DNA from: Mesostigma viride
Lineage: Eukaryota > Streptophyta > Mesostigmatophyceae > Mesostigmatales > Mesostigmataceae
DNA length: 56,639 bases
Assembly: GCA_009746045.1 (NCBI GenBank)
Contig: RPFO01000280.1
Span: 1-56,639 of the forward strand
Direction of reading: 5' to 3'
Shown piece after piece: positions 11,401 to 26,504 of the stretch; the first letter of the stretch is position 1; every line of letters begins with the position of its first letter. The notes below the pieces were generated by a model. It was not told the origin of the DNA. It made no database searches and saw only the letters and a list, made by a program, of their open reading frames with translations. A program made the position numbers and the translations under genes.

Positions 11401-14400
11401 TGACATCCATGTACGTAGGCCAGCCATGGAGACACCATGGGAGCCTGAATCCTCATCATTAATTACATAAATGCCAACCATGTACGTAGACAAGCCATGA
11501 TGACACCATGGGAGCCTGAATCCTCCTCATTAATTACATAAATGCCAACCATGTACGTAGACAAGCCATGATGACACCATGGGAGCCTGAATCCTCATCA
11601 TTAATTACATACATGCCATCCATGTACGTAGACAGGCCATGATGACACCATGGGAGCCTGAATCCTCATCATTTACTATTCCTTGACATCCATGTACGTA
11701 GGCCAGCCATGGAGACACCATGGGAGCCTGAATCCTCCTCATTAATTACATAAATGCCAACCATGTACGTAGACAAGCCATGATGACCCCATGGGAGCCT
11801 GAATCCTCATCATTAATTACATAAATGCCATCCATGTACGTAGACGGGCCATGATGACACCATGGGAGCCTGAATCCTTATCATTTACTATTCCTTGACA
11901 TCCATGTACGTAGGCCAGCCATGGAGACACCATGGGAGCCTGAATCCTCATCATTAATTACATAAATGCCAACCATGTACGTAGACAAGCCATGATGACA
12001 CCATGGGAGCCTGAATCCTCCTCATTAATTACATAAATGCCAACCATGTACGTAGACAAGCCATGATGACACCATGGGAGCCTGAATCCTCATCATTAAT
12101 TACATACATGCCATCCATGTACGTAGACAGGCCATGATGACACCATGGGAGCCTGAATCCTCATCATTTACTATTCCTTGACATCCATGTACGTAGGCCA
12201 GCCATGGAGACACCATGGGAGCCTGAATCCTCCTCATTAATTACATAAATGCCAACCATGTACGTAGACAAGCCATGATGACACCATGGGAGCCTGAATC
12301 CTCATCATTTACTATTCCTTGACATCCATGTACGTAGGCCAGCCATGATGACACCAATGGAGCCTGAATCCTCCTCGTTAATTACATAAATGCCAACCAT
12401 GTACGTAGACAAGCCATGATGACCCCATGGGAGCCTGAATCCTCATCATTTACTATTCCTTGACATCCATGTACGTAGACGGGCCATGATGACACCATGG
12501 GAGCCTGAATCCTCATCATTTACTATTCCTTGACATCCATGTACGTAGGCCAGCCATGATGACACCAATGGAGCCTGAATCCTCTTCATTTTCTTAATGA
12601 GAGGATTCAGGTTACATAAATGCCAACCATGTAGGTAGACAAGCCATGATGACACCATGGGAGCCTGAATCCTCATCATTTACTATTCCTTGACATCCAT
12701 GTACGTAGGCCAGCCATGGAGACACCATGGGAGCCTGAATCCTCCTCATTAATTACATAAATGCCAACCATGTACGTAGACAAGCCATGATGACCCCATG
12801 GGAGCCTGAATCCTCATCATTAATTACATAAATGCCATCCATGTAAGTAGACGGGCCATGATGACACCATGGGAGCCTGAATCCTCCTCATTAATTACAT
12901 AAATGCCAACCATGTACGTAGACAAGCCATGATGACACCATGGGAGCCTGAATCCTCATCATTAATTACATAAATGCCATCCATGTACGTAGACGGGCCA
13001 TGATGACACCATGGGAGCCTGAATCCTCATCATTAATTACATAAATGCCATTCATGTACGTAGGCCAGCCATGGAGACACCATGGGAGCCTGAATCCTCA
13101 TCATTAATTACATACATGCCAACAATGTAGGTAGACAAGCCATGATGACACCATGGGAGCCTGAATCCTCATCATTTATTTTATGAGACATCCATGTACG
13201 TAGGCCAGCCATGATGACACCATGGGAGCCTGAATCCTCATCATTTCTTTTTCTTTGACATCCATGTACGTAGGCCAGCCATGATGACACCATGGGAGCC
13301 TGAATCCTCCTCATTAATTACATACATGCCATCCATGTACGTACACGGGCCATGATGACACCATGGGAGCCTGAATCCTCCTCATTTACTATTCCTTGAC
13401 ATCCATGTACGTAGACGGGCCATGATGACACCATGGGAGCCTGAATCCTCATCATTTTTTTTCTTTGACATCCATGTACATACGTAGGCCAGCCATGATG
13501 ACACCAATGGAGCCTGAATCCTCATCATTAATTACATACATAAATGCCATGATCATCAATGACCCCATGGGAGCCTGAATCCTCATCATTAAATACATAA
13601 ATGCCACGGTCCATGTACGTAGACGGGCCATGATGACACCAATGGAGCCTGAATCCTCATCATTAATTACATAAATGCCAACCATGTACATACACGGGCA
13701 ATGATGACACCATGGGAGCCTGAATCCTCATCATTAATTACATAAATGCCAACCATGTACGTAGGCCAGCCATGATGACACTATGGGAGCCTGAATCCTC
13801 ATCATTAATTTCATACATGCCAACAACACGTAGACGGGCCATAATGACACCACGGGAGCCTGAATCCTCATCATTTTTTTCTTTGACATCCATGTACGTA
13901 GGCCAGCCATGATGACACCATGGGAGCCTGAATCCTCATCATTTTTTCTGAGACATCCATGTACGTAGGCCAGCCATGATGACACCATGGGAGCCTGAAT
14001 CCTCATCATTAATACATACATGCCATCCATGTACGTAGACAGGCCATGATGACACCATGGGAGCCTGAATCCTCATCATTTACTATTCCTTGACATCCAT
14101 GTACGTAGACGGGCCATGATGACACCATGGGAGCCTGAATCCTCCTCATTAATTACATAAATGCCAACCATGTACGTAGACAGCCATGATGACACCATGG
14201 GAGCCTGAATCCTCATCATTAATTACATAAATGCCATCCATGTACGTAGACGGGCCATGATGACACCATGGGAGCCTGAATCCTCATCATTAATTACATA
14301 AATGCCATTCATGTACGTAGGCCAGCCATGGAGACACCATGGGAGCCTGAATCCTCATCATTAATTACATACATGCCAACAATGTAGGTAGACAAGCCAT

Positions 14401-17400
14401 GATGACACCATGGGAGCCTGAATCCTCATCATTTATTTTATGAGACATCCATGTACGTAGGCCAGCCATGATGACACCATGGGAGCCTGAATCCTCATCA
14501 TTTCTTTTTCTTTGACATCCATGTACGTAGGCCAGCCATGATGACACCATGGGAGCCTGAATCCTCCTCATTAATTACATACATGCCATCCATGTACGTA
14601 CACGGGCCATGATGACACCATGGGAGCCTGAATCCTCCTCATTTACTATTCCTTGACATCCATGTACGTAGACGGGCCATGATGACACCATGGGAGCCTG
14701 AATCCTCATCATTTTTTTTCTTTGACATCCATGTACATACGTAGGCCAGCCATGATGACACCAATGGAGCCTGAATCCTCATCATTAATTACATACATAA
14801 ATGCCATGATCATCAATGACCCCATGGGAGCCTGAATCCTCATCATTAAATACATAAATGCCACGGTCCATGTACGTAGACGGGCCATGATGACACCAAT
14901 GGAGCCTGAATCCTCATCATTAATTACATAAATGCCAACCATGTACATACACGGGCAATGATGACACCATGGGAGCCTGAATCCTCATCATTAATTACAT
15001 AAATGCCAACCATGTACGTAGGCCAGCCATGATGACACTATGGGAGCCTGAATCCTCATCATTAATTTCATACATGCCAACAACACGTAGACGGGCCATA
15101 ATGACACCACGGGAGCCTGAATCCTCATCATTTTTTTTTCTTTGACATCCATGTACGTAGGCCAGCCATGATGACACCATGGGAGCCTGAATCCTCATCA
15201 TTTTTTTTCTGAGACATCCATGTACGTAGGCCAGCCATGATGACACCATGGGAGCCTGAATCCTCATCATTAAATACATACATGCCATCCATGTACGTAG
15301 ACAGGCCATGATGACACCATGGGAGCCTGAATCCTCATCATTTACTATTCCTTGACATCCATGTACGTAGACGGGCCATGATGACACCATGGGAGCCTGA
15401 ATCCTCATCATTTTTTTTTCTTTGACATCCATGTACATACGTAGGCCAGCCATGATGACACCAATGGAGCCTGAATTCTCATCATTAATTACATACATGC
15501 CATCCATGTACGTAGACAGGCCATGACATCTGACACCATGGGAGCCTGAATCCTCATCATTTACTATTCCTTGACATCCATGTACGTAGACGGGCCATGA
15601 TGACACCATGGGAGCCTGAATCCTCATCATTTTTTTTCTTTGACATCCATGTACATACGTAGGCCAGCCATGATGACACCAATGGAGCCTGAATCCTCAT
15701 CATTAATTACATACATAAATGCCAACCATGTACATACACGGGCAATGATGACACCAATGGAGCCTGAATCCTCATCATTAATTACATAAATGGCAACCAT
15801 GTACATACACGGGCAATGATGACACCATGGGAGCCTGAATCCTCATCATTTTTTTTTTCTTTGACATCCATGTACATACGTAGGCCAGCCATGATGACAC
15901 CAATGGAGCCTGAATCCTCATCATTAATTACATACATGCCATCCATGTACGTAGACAAGCCATGATGACCCCATGGGAGCCTGAATCCTCATCATTAATT
16001 ACATACATGCCATCCATGTACGTAGACAGGCCATGATGACACCATGGGAGCCTGAATCCTCATCATTTACTATTCCTTGACATCCATGTACGTAGGCCAG
16101 CCATGGAGACACCATGGGAGCCTGAATCCTCCTCATTAATTACATAAATGCCAACCATGTACGTAGACAAGCCATGATGACCCCATGGGAGCCTGAATCC
16201 TCATCATTAATTACATAAATGCCATCCATGTACGTAGACGGGCCATGATGACACCATGGGAGCCTGAATCCTCATCATTTACTATTCCTTGACATCCATG
16301 TACGTAGGCCAGCCATGGAGACACCATGGGAGCCTGAATCCTCCTCATTAATTACATAAATGCCAACCATGTACGTAGACAAGCCATGATGACCCCATGG
16401 GAGCCTGAATCCTCATCATTAATTACATAAATGCCATCCATGTAAGTAGACGGGCCATGATGACACCATGGGAGCCTGAATCCTCCTCATTAATTACATA
16501 AATGCCAACCATGTACGTAGACAAGCCATGATGACACCATGGGAGCCTGAATCCTCATCATTAATTACATAAATGCCATCCATGTACGTAGACGGGCCAT
16601 GATGACACCATGGGAGCCTGAATCCTCATCATTAATTACATAAATGCCATTCATGTACGTAGGCCAGCCATGGAGACACCATGGGAGCCTGAATCCTCAT
16701 CATTAATTACATACATGCCAACAATGTAGGTAGACAAGCCATGATGACACCATGGGAGCCTGAATCCTCATCATTTATTTTATGAGACATCCATGTACGT
16801 AGGCCAGCCATGATGACACCATGGGAGCCTGAATCCTCATCATTTCTTTTTCTTTGACATCCATGTACGTAGGCCAGCCATGATGACACCATGGGAGCCT
16901 GAATCCTCCTCATTAATTACATACATGCCATCCATGTACGTACACGGGCCATGATGACACCATGGGAGCCTGAATCCTCATCATTTACTATTCCTTGACA
17001 TCCATGTACGTAGGCCAGCCATGGAGACACCATGGGAGCCTGAATCCTCATCATTAATTACATAAATGCCAACCATGTACGTAGACAAGCCATGATGACA
17101 CCATGGGAGCCTGAATCCTCCTCATTAATTACATAAATGCCAACCATGTACGTAGACAAGCCATGATGACACCATGGGAGCCTGAATCCTCATCATTAAT
17201 TACATACATGCCATCCATGTACGTAGACAGGCCATGATGACACCATGGGAGCCTGAATCCTCATCATTTACTATTCCTTGACATCCATGTACGTAGGCCA
17301 GCCATGGAGACACCATGGGAGCCTGAATCCTCCTCATTAATTACATAAATGCCAACCATGTACGTAGACAAGCCATGATGACCCCATGGGAGCCTGAATC

Positions 17401-20400
17401 CTCATCATTAATTACATAAATGCCATCCATGTACGTAGACGGGCCATGATGACACCATGGGAGCCTGAATCCTTATCATTTACTATTCCTTGACATCCAT
17501 GTACGTAGGCCAGCCATGGAGACACCATGGGAGCCTGAATCCTCATCATTAATTACATAAATGCCAACCATGTACGTAGACAAGCCATGATGACACCATG
17601 GGAGCCTGAATCCTCCTCATTAATTACATAAATGCCAACCATGTACGTAGACAAGCCATGATGACACCATGGGAGCCTGAATCCTCATCATTAATTACAT
17701 ACATGCCATCCATGTACGTAGACAGGCCATGATGACACCATGGGAGCCTGAATCCTCATCATTTACTATTCCTTGACATCCATGTACGTAGGCCAGCCAT
17801 GGAGACACCATGGGAGCCTGAATCCTCCTCATTAATTACATAAATGCCAACCATGTACGTAGACAAGCCATGATGACACCATGGGAGCCTGAATCCTCAT
17901 CATTTACTATTCCTTGACATCCATGTACGTAGGCCAGCCATGATGACACCAATGGAGCCTGAATCCTCCTCGTTAATTACATAAATGCCAACCATGTACG
18001 TAGACAAGCCATGATGACCCCATGGGAGCCTGAATCCTCATCATTTACTATTCCTTGACATCCATGTACGTAGACGGGCCATGATGACACCATGGGAGCC
18101 TGAATCCTCATCATTTACTATTCCTTGACATCCATGTACGTAGGCCAGCCATGATGACACCAATGGAGCCTGAATCCTCTTCATTTTCTTAATGAGAGGA
18201 TTCAGGTTACATAAATGCCAACCATGTAGGTAGACAAGCCATGATGACACCATGGGAGCCTGAATCCTCATCATTTACTATTCCTTGACATCCATGTACG
18301 TAGGCCAGCCATGGAGACACCATGGGAGCCTGAATCCTCCTCATTAATTACATAAATGCCAACCATGTACGTAGACAAGCCATGATGACCCCATGGGAGC
18401 CTGAATCCTCATCATTAATTACATAAATGCCATCCATGTAAGTAGACGGGCCATGATGACACCATGGGAGCCTGAATCCTCCTCATTAATTACATAAATG
18501 CCAACCATGTACGTAGACAAGCCATGATGACACCATGGGAGCCTGAATCCTCATCATTAATTACATAAATGCCATCCATGTACGTAGACGGGCCATGATG
18601 ACACCATGGGAGCCTGAATCCTCATCATTAATTACATAAATGCCATTCATGTACGTAGGCCAGCCATGGAGACACCATGGGAGCCTGAATCCTCATCATT
18701 AATTACATACATGCCAACAATGTAGGTAGACAAGCCATGATGACACCATGGGAGCCTGAATCCTCATCATTTATTTTATGAGACATCCATGTACGTAGGC
18801 CAGCCATGATGACACCATGGGAGCCTGAATCCTCATCATTTCTTTTTCTTTGACATCCATGTACGTAGGCCAGCCATGATGACACCATGGGAGCCTGAAT
18901 CCTCCTCATTAATTACATACATGCCATCCATGTACGTACACGGGCCATGATGACACCATGGGAGCCTGAATCCTCCTCATTTACTATTCCTTGACATCCA
19001 TGTACGTAGGCCAGCCATGAGACACCATGGGAGCCTGAATCCTCATCATTAATTACATAAATGCCAACCATGTACGTAGACAAGCCATGATGACACCATG
19101 GGAGCCTGAATCCTCCTCATTAATTACATAAATGCCAACCATGTACGTAGACAAGCCATGATGACACCATGGGAGCCTGAATCCTCATCATTAATTACAT
19201 ACATGCCATCCATGTACGTAGACAGGCCATGATGACACCATGGGAGCCTGAATCCTCATCATTTACTATTCCTTGACATCCATGTACGTAGGCCAGCCAT
19301 GGAGACACCATGGGAGCCTGAATCCTCCTCATTAATTACATAAATGCCAACCATGTACGTAGACAAGCCATGATGACCCCATGGGAGCCTGAATCCTCAT
19401 CATTAATTACATAAATGCCATCCATGTACGTAGACGGGCCATGATGACACCACGGGAGCCTGAATCCTCATCATTTACTATTCCTTGACATCCATGTACG
19501 TAGGCCAGCCATGGAGACACCATGGGAGCCTGAATCCTCCTCATTAATTACATAAATGCCAACCATGTACGTAGACAAGCCATGATGACCCATGGGAGCC
19601 TGAATCCTCATCATTAATTACATAAATGCCATCCATGTAGTAGACGGGCCATGATGACACCATGGGAGCCTGAATCCTCCTCATTAATTTCATACATGCC
19701 AACAACACGTAGACGGGCCATAATGACACCACGGGAGCCTGAATCCTGATCATTTTTTTTCTTTGACATCCATGTACGTAGGCCAGCCATGATGACACCA
19801 TGGGAGCCTGAATCCTCATCATTTTTTTTCTGACATCCATGTACGTAGGCCAGCCATGATGACACCATGGGAGCCTGAATCCTCATCATTAAATACATAC
19901 ATGCCATCCATGTACGTAGACAGGCCATGACATCTGACACCATGGGAGCCTGAATCCTCATCATTTACTATTCCTTGACATCCATGTACGTAGACGGGCC
20001 ATGATGACACCATGGGAGCCTGAATCCTCATCATTTTTTTTTCTTTGACATCCATGTACATACGTAGGCCAGCCATGATGACACCAATGGAGCCTGAATC
20101 CTCATCATTAATTACATACATAAATGCCATGATCATCAATGACCCCATGGGAGCCTGAATCCTCATCATTAAATACATAAATGCCACGGTCCATGTACGT
20201 AGACGGGCCATGATGACACCAATGGAGCCTGAATCCTCATCATTAATTACATAAATGCCAACCATGTACATACACGGGCAATGATGACACCATGGGAGCC
20301 TGAATCCTCATCATTAATTACATAAATGCCAACCATGTACGTAGGCCAGCCATGATGACACTATGGGAGCCTGAATCCTCATCATTAATTTCATACATGC

Positions 20401-23400
20401 CAACAACACGTAGACGGGCCATAATGACACCACGGGAGCCTGAATCCTCATCATTTTTTTTTCTTTGACATCCATGTACGTAGGCCAGCCATGATGACAC
20501 CATGGGAGCCTGAATCCTCATCATTTTTTTTCTGAGACATCCATGTACGTAGGCCAGCCATGATGACACCATGGGAGCCTGAATCCTCATCATTAAATAC
20601 ATACATGCCATCCATGTACGTAGACAGGCCATGATGACACCATGGGAGCCTGAATCCTCATCATTTACTATTCCTTGACATCCATGTACGTAGACGGGCC
20701 ATGATGACACCATGGGAGCCTGAATCCTCATCATTTTTTTTTCTTTGACATCCATGTACATACGTAGGCCAGCCATGATGACACCAATGGAGCCTGAATT
20801 CTCATCATTAATTACATACATGCCATCCATGTACGTAGACAGGCCATGACATCTGACACCATGGGAGCCTGAATCCTCATCATTTACTATTCCTTGACAT
20901 CCATGTACGTAGACGGGCCATGATGACACCATGGGAGCCTGAATCCTCATCATTTTTTTTTCTTTGACATCCATGTACATACGTAGGCCAGCCATGATGA
21001 CACCAATGGAGCCTGAATCCTCATCATTAATTACATACATAAATGCCAACCATGTACATACACGGGCAATGATGACACCAATGGAGCCTGAATCCTCATC
21101 ATTAATTACATAAATGCCAACCATGTACATACACGGGCAATGATGACACCATGGGAGCCTGAATCCTCATCATTTTTTTTTTCTTTGACATCCATGTACA
21201 TACGTAGGCCAGCCATGATGACACCAATGGAGCCTGAATCCTCATCATTAATTACATACATGCCATCCATGTACGTAGACAAGCCATGATGACACCATGG
21301 GAGCCTGAATCCTCATCATTAATTACATACATGCCATCCATGTACGTAGACAGGCCATGATGACACCATGGGAGCCTGAATCCTCATCATTTACTATTCC
21401 TTGACATCCATGTACGTAGGCCAGCCATGGAGACACCATGGGAGCCTGAATCCTCCTCATTAATTACATAAATGCCAACCATGTACGTAGACAAGCCATG
21501 ATGACCCCATGGGAGCCTGAATCCTCATCATTAATTACATAAATGCCATCCATGTACGTAGACGGGCCATGATGACACCATGGGAGCCTGAATCCTCCTC
21601 ATTAATTACATAAATGCCAACCATGTACGTAGACAAGCCATGATGACACCATGGGAGCCTGAATCCTCATCATTTACTATTCCTTGACATCCATGTACGT
21701 AGGCCAGCCATGATGACACCAATGGAGCCTGAATCCTCCTCGTTAATTACATAAATGCCAACCATGTACGTAGACAAGCCATGATGACCCCATGGGAGCC
21801 TGAATCCTCATCATTTACTATTCCTTGACATCCATGTACGTAGACGGGCCATGATGACACCATGGGAGCCTGAATCCTCATCATTTACTATTCCTTGACA
21901 TCCATGTACGTAGGCCAGCCATGATGACACCAATGGAGCCTGAATCCTCATCATTAATTACATACATAAATGCCATGATCATCAATGACCCCATGGGAGC
22001 CTGAATCCTCATCATTAAATACATAAATGCCACGGTCCATGTACGTAGACGGGCCATGATGACACCAATGGAGCCTGAATCCTCATCATTAATTACATAA
22101 ATGCCAACCATGTACATACACGGGCAATGATGACACCATGGGAGCCTGAATCCTCATCATTAATTACATAAATGCCAACCATGTACGTAGGCCAGCCATG
22201 ATGACACTATGGGAGCCTGAATCCTCATCATTAATTTCATACATGCCAACAACACGTAGACGGGCCATAATGACACCACGGGAGCCTGAATCCTCATCAT
22301 TTTTTTTTCTTTGACATCCATGTACGTAGGCCAGCCATGATGACACCATGGGAGCCTGAATCCTCATCATTTTTTTTCTGAGACATCCATGTACGTAGGC
22401 CAGCCATGATGACACCATGGGAGCCTGAATCCTCATCATTAAATACATACATGCCATCCATGTACGTAGACAGGCCATGATGACACCATGGGAGCCTGAA
22501 TCCTCATCATTTACTATTCCTTGACATCCATGTACGTAGACGGGCCATGATGACACCATGGGAGCCTGAATCCTCATCATTTTTTTTTCTTTGACATCCA
22601 TGTACATACGTAGGCCAGCCATGATGACACCAATGGAGCCTGAATTCTCATCATTAATTACATACATGCCATCCATGTACGTAGACAGGCCATGACATCT
22701 GACACCATGGGAGCCTGAATCCTCATCATTTACTATTCCTTGACATCCATGTACGTAGACGGGCCATGATGACACCATGGGAGCCTGAATCCTCATCATT
22801 TTTTTTTCTTTGACATCCATGTACATACGTAGGCCAGCCATGATGACACCAATGGAGCCTGAATCCTCATCATTAATTACATACATAAATGCCAACCATG
22901 TACATACACGGGCAATGATGACACCAATGGAGCCTGAATCCTCATCATTAATTACATAAATGCCAACCATGTACATACACGGGCAATGATGACACCATGG
23001 GAGCCTGAATCCTCATCATTTTTTTTTTCTTTGACATCCATGTACATACGTAGGCCAGCCATGATGACACCAATGGAGCCTGAATCCTCATCATTAATTA
23101 CATACATGCCATCCATGTACGTAGACAAGCCATGATGACACCATGGGAGCCTGAATCCTCATCATTAATTACATACATGCCATCCATGTACGTAGACAGG
23201 CCATGATGACACCATGGGAGCCTGAATCCTCATCATTTACTATTCCTTGACATCCATGTACGTAGGCCAGCCATGGAGACACCATGGGAGCCTGAATCCT
23301 CCTCATTAATTACATAAATGCCAACCATGTACGTAGACAAGCCATGATGACCCCATGGGAGCCTGAATCCTCATCATTAATTACATAAATGCCATCCATG

Positions 23401-26400
23401 TACGTAGACGGGCCATGATGACACCATGGGAGCCTGAATCCTCCTCATTAATTACATAAATGCCAACCATGTACGTAGACAAGCCATGATGACACCATGG
23501 GAGCCTGAATCCTCATCATTTACTATTCCTTGACATCCATGTACGTAGGCCAGCCATGATGACACCAATGGAGCCTGAATCCTCCTCGTTAATTACATAA
23601 ATGCCAACCATGTACGTAGACAAGCCATGATGACCCCATGGGAGCCTGAATCCTCATCATTTACTATTCCTTGACATCCATGTACGTAGACGGGCCATGA
23701 TGACACCATGGGAGCCTGAATCCTCATCATTTACTATTCCTTGACATCCATGTACGTAGGCCAGCCATGATGACACCAATGGAGCCTGAATCCTCTTCAT
23801 TTTCTTAATGAGAGGATTCAGGTTACATAAATGCCAACCATGTAGGTAGACAAGCCATGATGACACCATGGGAGCCTGAATCCTCATCATTAAATACATA
23901 AATGCCATCCATGTACGTAGGCCAGCCATGGAGACACCATGGGAGCCTGAATCCTCCTCATTAATTACATAAATGCCAACCATGTACGTAGACAAGCCAT
24001 GATGACACCATGGGAGCCTGAATCCTCATCATTTACTATTCCTTGACATCCATGTACGTAGGCCAGCCATGATGACACCAATGGAGCCTGAATCCTCCTC
24101 GTTAATTACATAAATGCCAACCATGTACGTAGACAAGCCATGATGACCCCATGGGAGCCTGAATCCTCATCATTTACTATTCCTTGACATCCATGTACGT
24201 AGACGGGCCATGATGACACCATGGGAGCCTGAATCCTCTTCATTAATTACATAAATGCCAACCATGTACGTAGACGGGCCATGATGACACCATGGGAGCC
24301 TGAATCCTCATCATTTTTTTTATGAAACATCCATGTACGTAGGCCAGCCATGATGACACCATGGGAGCCTGAATCCTCATCATTTTTTTTTCTTTGACAT
24401 CCATGTACGTAGACGGGCCATGATGACACCATGGGAGCCTGAATCCTCATCATTAATTACATACATGCCATCCATGTACGTACACGGGCCATGATGACAC
24501 CATGGGAGCCTGAATCCTCATCATTTACTATTCCTTGACATCCATGTACGTAGGCCAGCCATGGAGACACCATGGGAGCCTGAATCCTCCTCGTTAATTA
24601 CATAAATGCCAACCATGTACGTAGACAAGCCATGATGACCCCATGGGAGCCTGAATCCTCATCATTAATTACATAAATGCCATTCATGTACGTAGGCCAG
24701 CCATGGAGACACCATGGGAGCCTGAATCCTCATCATTAATTACATACATGCCAACAATGTAGGTAGACAAGCCATGATGACACCATGGGAGCCTGAATCC
24801 TCATCATTTATTTTATGAGACATCCATGTACGTAGGCCAGCCATGATGACACCATGGGAGCCTGAATCCTCATCATTTCTTTTTCTTTGACATCCATGTA
24901 CGTAGGCCAGCCATGATGACACCATGGGAGCCTGAATCCTCCTCATTAATTACATACATGCCATCCATGTACGTACACGGGCCATGATGACACCATGGGA
25001 GCCTGAATCCTCCTCATTTACTATTCCTTGACATCCATGTACGTAGGCCAGCCATGGAGACACCATGGGAGCCTGAATCCTCATCATTAATTACATAAAT
25101 GCCAACCATGTACGTAGACAAGCCATGATGACACCATGGGAGCCTGAATCCTCCTCATTAATTACATAAATGCCAACCATGTACGTAGACAAGCCATGAT
25201 GACACCATGGGAGCCTGAATCCTCATCATTAATTACATACATGCCATCCATGTACGTAGACAGGCCATGATGACACCATGGGAGCCTGAATCCTCATCAT
25301 TTACTATTCCTTGACATCCATGTACGTAGGCCAGCCATGGAGACACCATGGGAGCCTGAATCCTCATCATTAAATACATAAATGCCATCCATGTAATTAA
25401 TGATGAGGATTCAGGCTCCCATGGTGTCATCATGGCCCGTCTACGTACATGGATGTCAAGGAATAGTAAATGATGAGGATTCAGGCTCCCATGGTGTCAT
25501 CATGGCTTGTCTACGTACATGGTTGGCATTTATGTAATTAACGAGGAGGATTCAGGCTCCCATAATGTCTCCATGGCTGGCCTACGTACATGGATGTCAA
25601 GGAATAGTAAATGATGAGGATTCAGGCTCCCATGGTGTCATCATGGCCCGTCTACGTACATGGATGGCATGTATGTAATTAATGATGAGGATTCAGGCTC
25701 CCATGGTGTCATCATGGCCCGTCTACGTATATGGATGTCAAAGAAAAAAAAATGACGAGGATTCAGGCTCCCATGGTGTCATCATGGCTGGCCTACGTAC
25801 ATGGATGTCTCATAAAAAAAATGATGAGGATTCAGGCTCCCATGGTGTCATCATGGCCCGTCTACGTACATGGTTGGCATTTATGTAATTAATGATGAGG
25901 ATTCAGGCTCCCATGGTGTCATCATGGCCTGTCTACGTACATGGATGGCATGTATGTATTTAATGATGAGGATTCAGGCTCCCATGGTGTCATCATGGCT
26001 GGCCTACGTACATGGATGTCTCAGAAAAAAAATGTGGAGGATTCAGGCTCCCATGGTGTCATCATGGCTGGCCTACGTACATGGATGTCTCATAAAATAA
26101 ATGATGAGGATTCAGGCTCCCGTGGTGTCATTATGGCCCGTCTACGTGTTGTTGGCATGTATGAAATTAATGATGAGGATTCAGGCTCCCATAGTGTCAT
26201 CATGGCTGGCCTACGTACATGGTTGGCATTTATGTATTTAATGATGAGGATTCAGGCTCCCATGGTGTCATCATGGCTTGTCTATGTACATGGTTGGCAT
26301 TTATGTAATTAATGATGAGGATTCAGGCTCCATTGGTGTCATCATGGCCCGTCTACGTACATGGGTGGCATTTATGTATTTAATGATGAGGATTTAGGCT

Positions 26401-26504
26401 CCCATGGGGTCATCATGGCTTGTCTACGTACATGGAGTCATATTGATTCATGGAACAATGAGATACCATTCTTAATTGAAAATTGTTCTTGATACTTTCA
26501 CATG
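8433..26504. mobile_element. 18-kb satellite insertion with its own inverted ends
   Basis: The ends are inverted copies of each other. CATGTGAAAGTATC then AATTTTCAATTAAGAATGG begins at 8,433, and the reverse complement ends at 26,504. The inverted match runs on into the first and last satellite units. CATG flanks the insert at 8,429-8,432 and 26,505-26,508. The right TIR has one CATG, at 37,785-37,788, with no insert, which is the expected empty site. It has no gene of its own, so it would be non-autonomous. A caveat is that a diverged copy near 55,900-55,970 has one insert-like end joined to TIR-like sequence, so this end may be older than the insertion. Confidence 0.6.
8500..26440. repeat. 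~71-bp satellite array with higher-order structure
   Basis: Roughly 250 units of about 68-76 bp share the blocks CATGTACGTAG, CCATGGGAGCC and GAATCCTCATCATT. They are joined by a few alternative linkers such as ATTACATAAATGCCA, ACTATTCCTTGACAT and TTTTTTCTTTGACAT. Blocks of units recur at fixed larger distances (1,996 and 5,595 bp), showing higher-order duplication. Orientation flips at about 25,395, and the last ~1 kb runs inverted. The units stay open in several frames, giving repeated open frames with no start context or codon signal. I treat none as genes. Confidence 0.9.

Noticed and set aside
8500-26440. Repeat-spacer pattern that might suggest a CRISPR array, and many 60-270 aa open frames
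   Set aside because: The spacers are a few recurring linkers, not unique sequences, and the genome is eukaryotic. The open frames repeat because the unit does, with no independent coding signal.
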